Shown here in pieces: positions 63,022-64,000 of a stretch of 64,000 nucleotides of DNA. Position 1 is the stretch's first letter; each line of letters starts with the position of its first letter. Where the stretch lies: positions 62,001 through 126,000 of the forward strand of contig NZ_DATCTU010000095.1 of NCBI RefSeq assembly GCF_036567765.1, written 5' to 3'. The DNA comes from Pseudobacteroides sp. Lineage in GTDB: Bacteria > Bacillota > Clostridia > Acetivibrionales > DSM-2933. The position numbers and the translations under genes are program-made. The notes below the pieces were generated by a model that saw only the letters and a list, made by a program, of their open reading frames with translations, had not been told where the DNA came from and ran no database searches.

Positions 63022-64000
63022 TTATAGCGGACCTGCAAATTTACTGATAAAATCTTCCATTAGGCTCAAGCCACCTCTATATCCGGCATAATTACGGTCC
63101 ATTATCAGCCTGTCATATACCGGAAAAGCTACACTTACTTGTATCGCTCCAAAATCTTCTCCAGCTATATGTTTTTCCAAAGAACTTGCAAATAATGCTA
63201 TAAAATTTCTATCTTTTAGATTTTGGCGGATCTTATATGAGTCAACCTCGAATATGATGTCAGGCTTTACAGTGCTGTCCAAGTTTTGGGTCAATTCTTT
63301 TCTTATCACATCTCTTGCCTCTTCCGGAGGATTATCAGTAATAATTACAATATCAGCAAGATATCCTATTTCATTTGTAAGATATTTTGTAATTCCTATA
63401 GCGTTTGGACTGTCGGCTACAACTGCATAATACGCATGTGGCAGCCCTAAAATAACCATGTCACCTAAAAATTCGGTATATCTGTATGCTATTTTTTCTT
63501 GCTTATCAATAAAGTCATCTAAAAGATCTTTTGAAATATCAAGTTTATCACCTAAAATCCTAAGTAAGTCGGAAGTCTCCTTCGGCCCCACCGGAACATA
63601 AGGAAATACAGCATATGGAGTTTTAAATTTTTCTTCTAAAAGCTTAACTACACTATGTCCATTCCATGGTGATAATACAAGATTCAACTCCGCTGCAGGT
63701 ATTCTTTTAAAATTATCCAATGCATTTAACTCTCCAAAAATCACATTTACTTTAAGTCCAAGTCTCTCCAATAAGTCTTTTAATACACTAAGGGTTCCTT
63801 TCCAAAATACATGCTGATATGGAACTACACCAAATATATTGATCAATCCTTTTTCCTTAGGAACCTCTTCTAATAATTGATTTATTATAGATTCCAAAAA
63901 CAAATCATATCCAAGATAAGAATTACCGGAAAACCCAGGTGCTTTAACATGAAATATGGGTGCTTTGTGGCTAAACTCCTTTACAACAGAATCTACGTCA
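63022..64000 (-). CDS. NifK-like component I subunit, set D (5' end outside the window)
   Basis: The reading frame is open to the window edge; the visible ~325 residues correspond to the part after the P-cluster cysteines: VKAPGFSGNSYLGYDLF, then FGVVPYQHVFWKGTLSVLKD and the C-terminal NYAGYRGGLSLMEDFISKF. It differs clearly from sets A-C (for example VPVGPKETSDLLRIL), so it is a fourth subtype. A partner D gene would be expected just upstream, beyond 64000. Confidence 0.88.
   Translation of the reverse strand, partial: DVDSVVKEFSHKAPIFHVKAPGFSGNSYLGYDLFLESIINQLLEEVPKEKGLINIFGVVPYQHVFWKGTLSVLKDLLERLGLKVNVIFGELNALDNFKRIPAAELNLVLSPWNGHSVVKLLEEKFKTPYAVFPYVPVGPKETSDLLRILGDKLDISKDLLDDFIDKQEKIAYRYTEFLGDMVILGLPHAYYAVVADSPNAIGITKYLTNEIGYLADIVIITDNPPEEARDVIRKELTQNLDSTVKPDIIFEVDSYKIRQNLKDRNFIALFASSLEKHIAGEDFGAIQVSVAFPVYDRLIMDRNYAGYRGGLSLMEDFISKFAGPL

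Overview
The window looks like a chromosomal segment of an anaerobic, cellulosome-producing, low-GC Clostridia-type bacterium of the Hungateiclostridium/Acetivibrio/Pseudobacteroides group. The GH9 cellulase and the large CE4/GH10 xylanase both end in an X-module followed by a dockerin that reads like the type II X-dockerin at the end of scaffoldins. Enzymes carrying type II dockerins are the known hallmark of Pseudobacteroides (Bacteroides) cellulosolvens, so that species or a close relative is my best guess. This is an inference; no database search was possible.

Layout. (1) 1-13.6 kb, minus strand: the start of a secreted protein and a 4414-residue secreted giant made of roughly 430-residue repeats, many Fn3-type domains, a PKD domain and a PA14-like domain. 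(2) 14-17.6 kb, minus: a four-gene biotin-dependent carboxyltransferase operon that resembles a soluble transcarboxylase or malate-shunt module. (3) 18.1-25.9 kb, plus: cellulase Cel9 and a multidomain xylanase/esterase. (4) 26-44.3 kb: a nitrogenase-like island. It has one NifH-like reductase, one NifB, two complete NifD/NifK-like pairs, one deleted K/D hybrid, a NifX-like protein, a copper P-type ATPase co-transcribed with one DK pair, and the three parts of an NMT1/SsuA-type ABC importer. (5) 44.5-51.7 kb: an AraC remnant, a YesM/YesN-type two-component system, a sugar-type solute-binding protein and a CotH-dockerin protein. (6) 52-64 kb: sulfur metabolism genes (cysteine synthase, O-acetylhomoserine sulfhydrylase, two YezD/DUF2292 proteins, a second complete SsuABC-like importer), a second NifX-like protein, a membrane polyferredoxin operon, remnants of an Rrf2 regulator and a corrinoid-type methyltransferase, and a fourth NifK-like gene that runs off the window.

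Regions 4 and 6 are tied together by sequence. Nine promoters share a perfect TTGACA box, exactly 17 bp of spacing and a TAAAAT-like -10 box, and most have an ATAGGAAT-containing box at the start of transcription. Eight places on the coding strand carry the same short RNA leader: a 4-bp hairpin with compensatory changes, an invariant GAG(G/A)C-type segment, then a terminator-like stem with a T-run. I do not recognise this leader as a named riboswitch. Together these suggest one sulfur-responsive regulon in which nitrogenase-like reductases built on NifB-type clusters may release usable sulfur (for example a thiol) from an imported organosulfur compound, which MetY and CysK then fix. The closest known analogue is methylthio-alkane reductase of Rhodospirillum rubrum; the actual substrate here is unknown.
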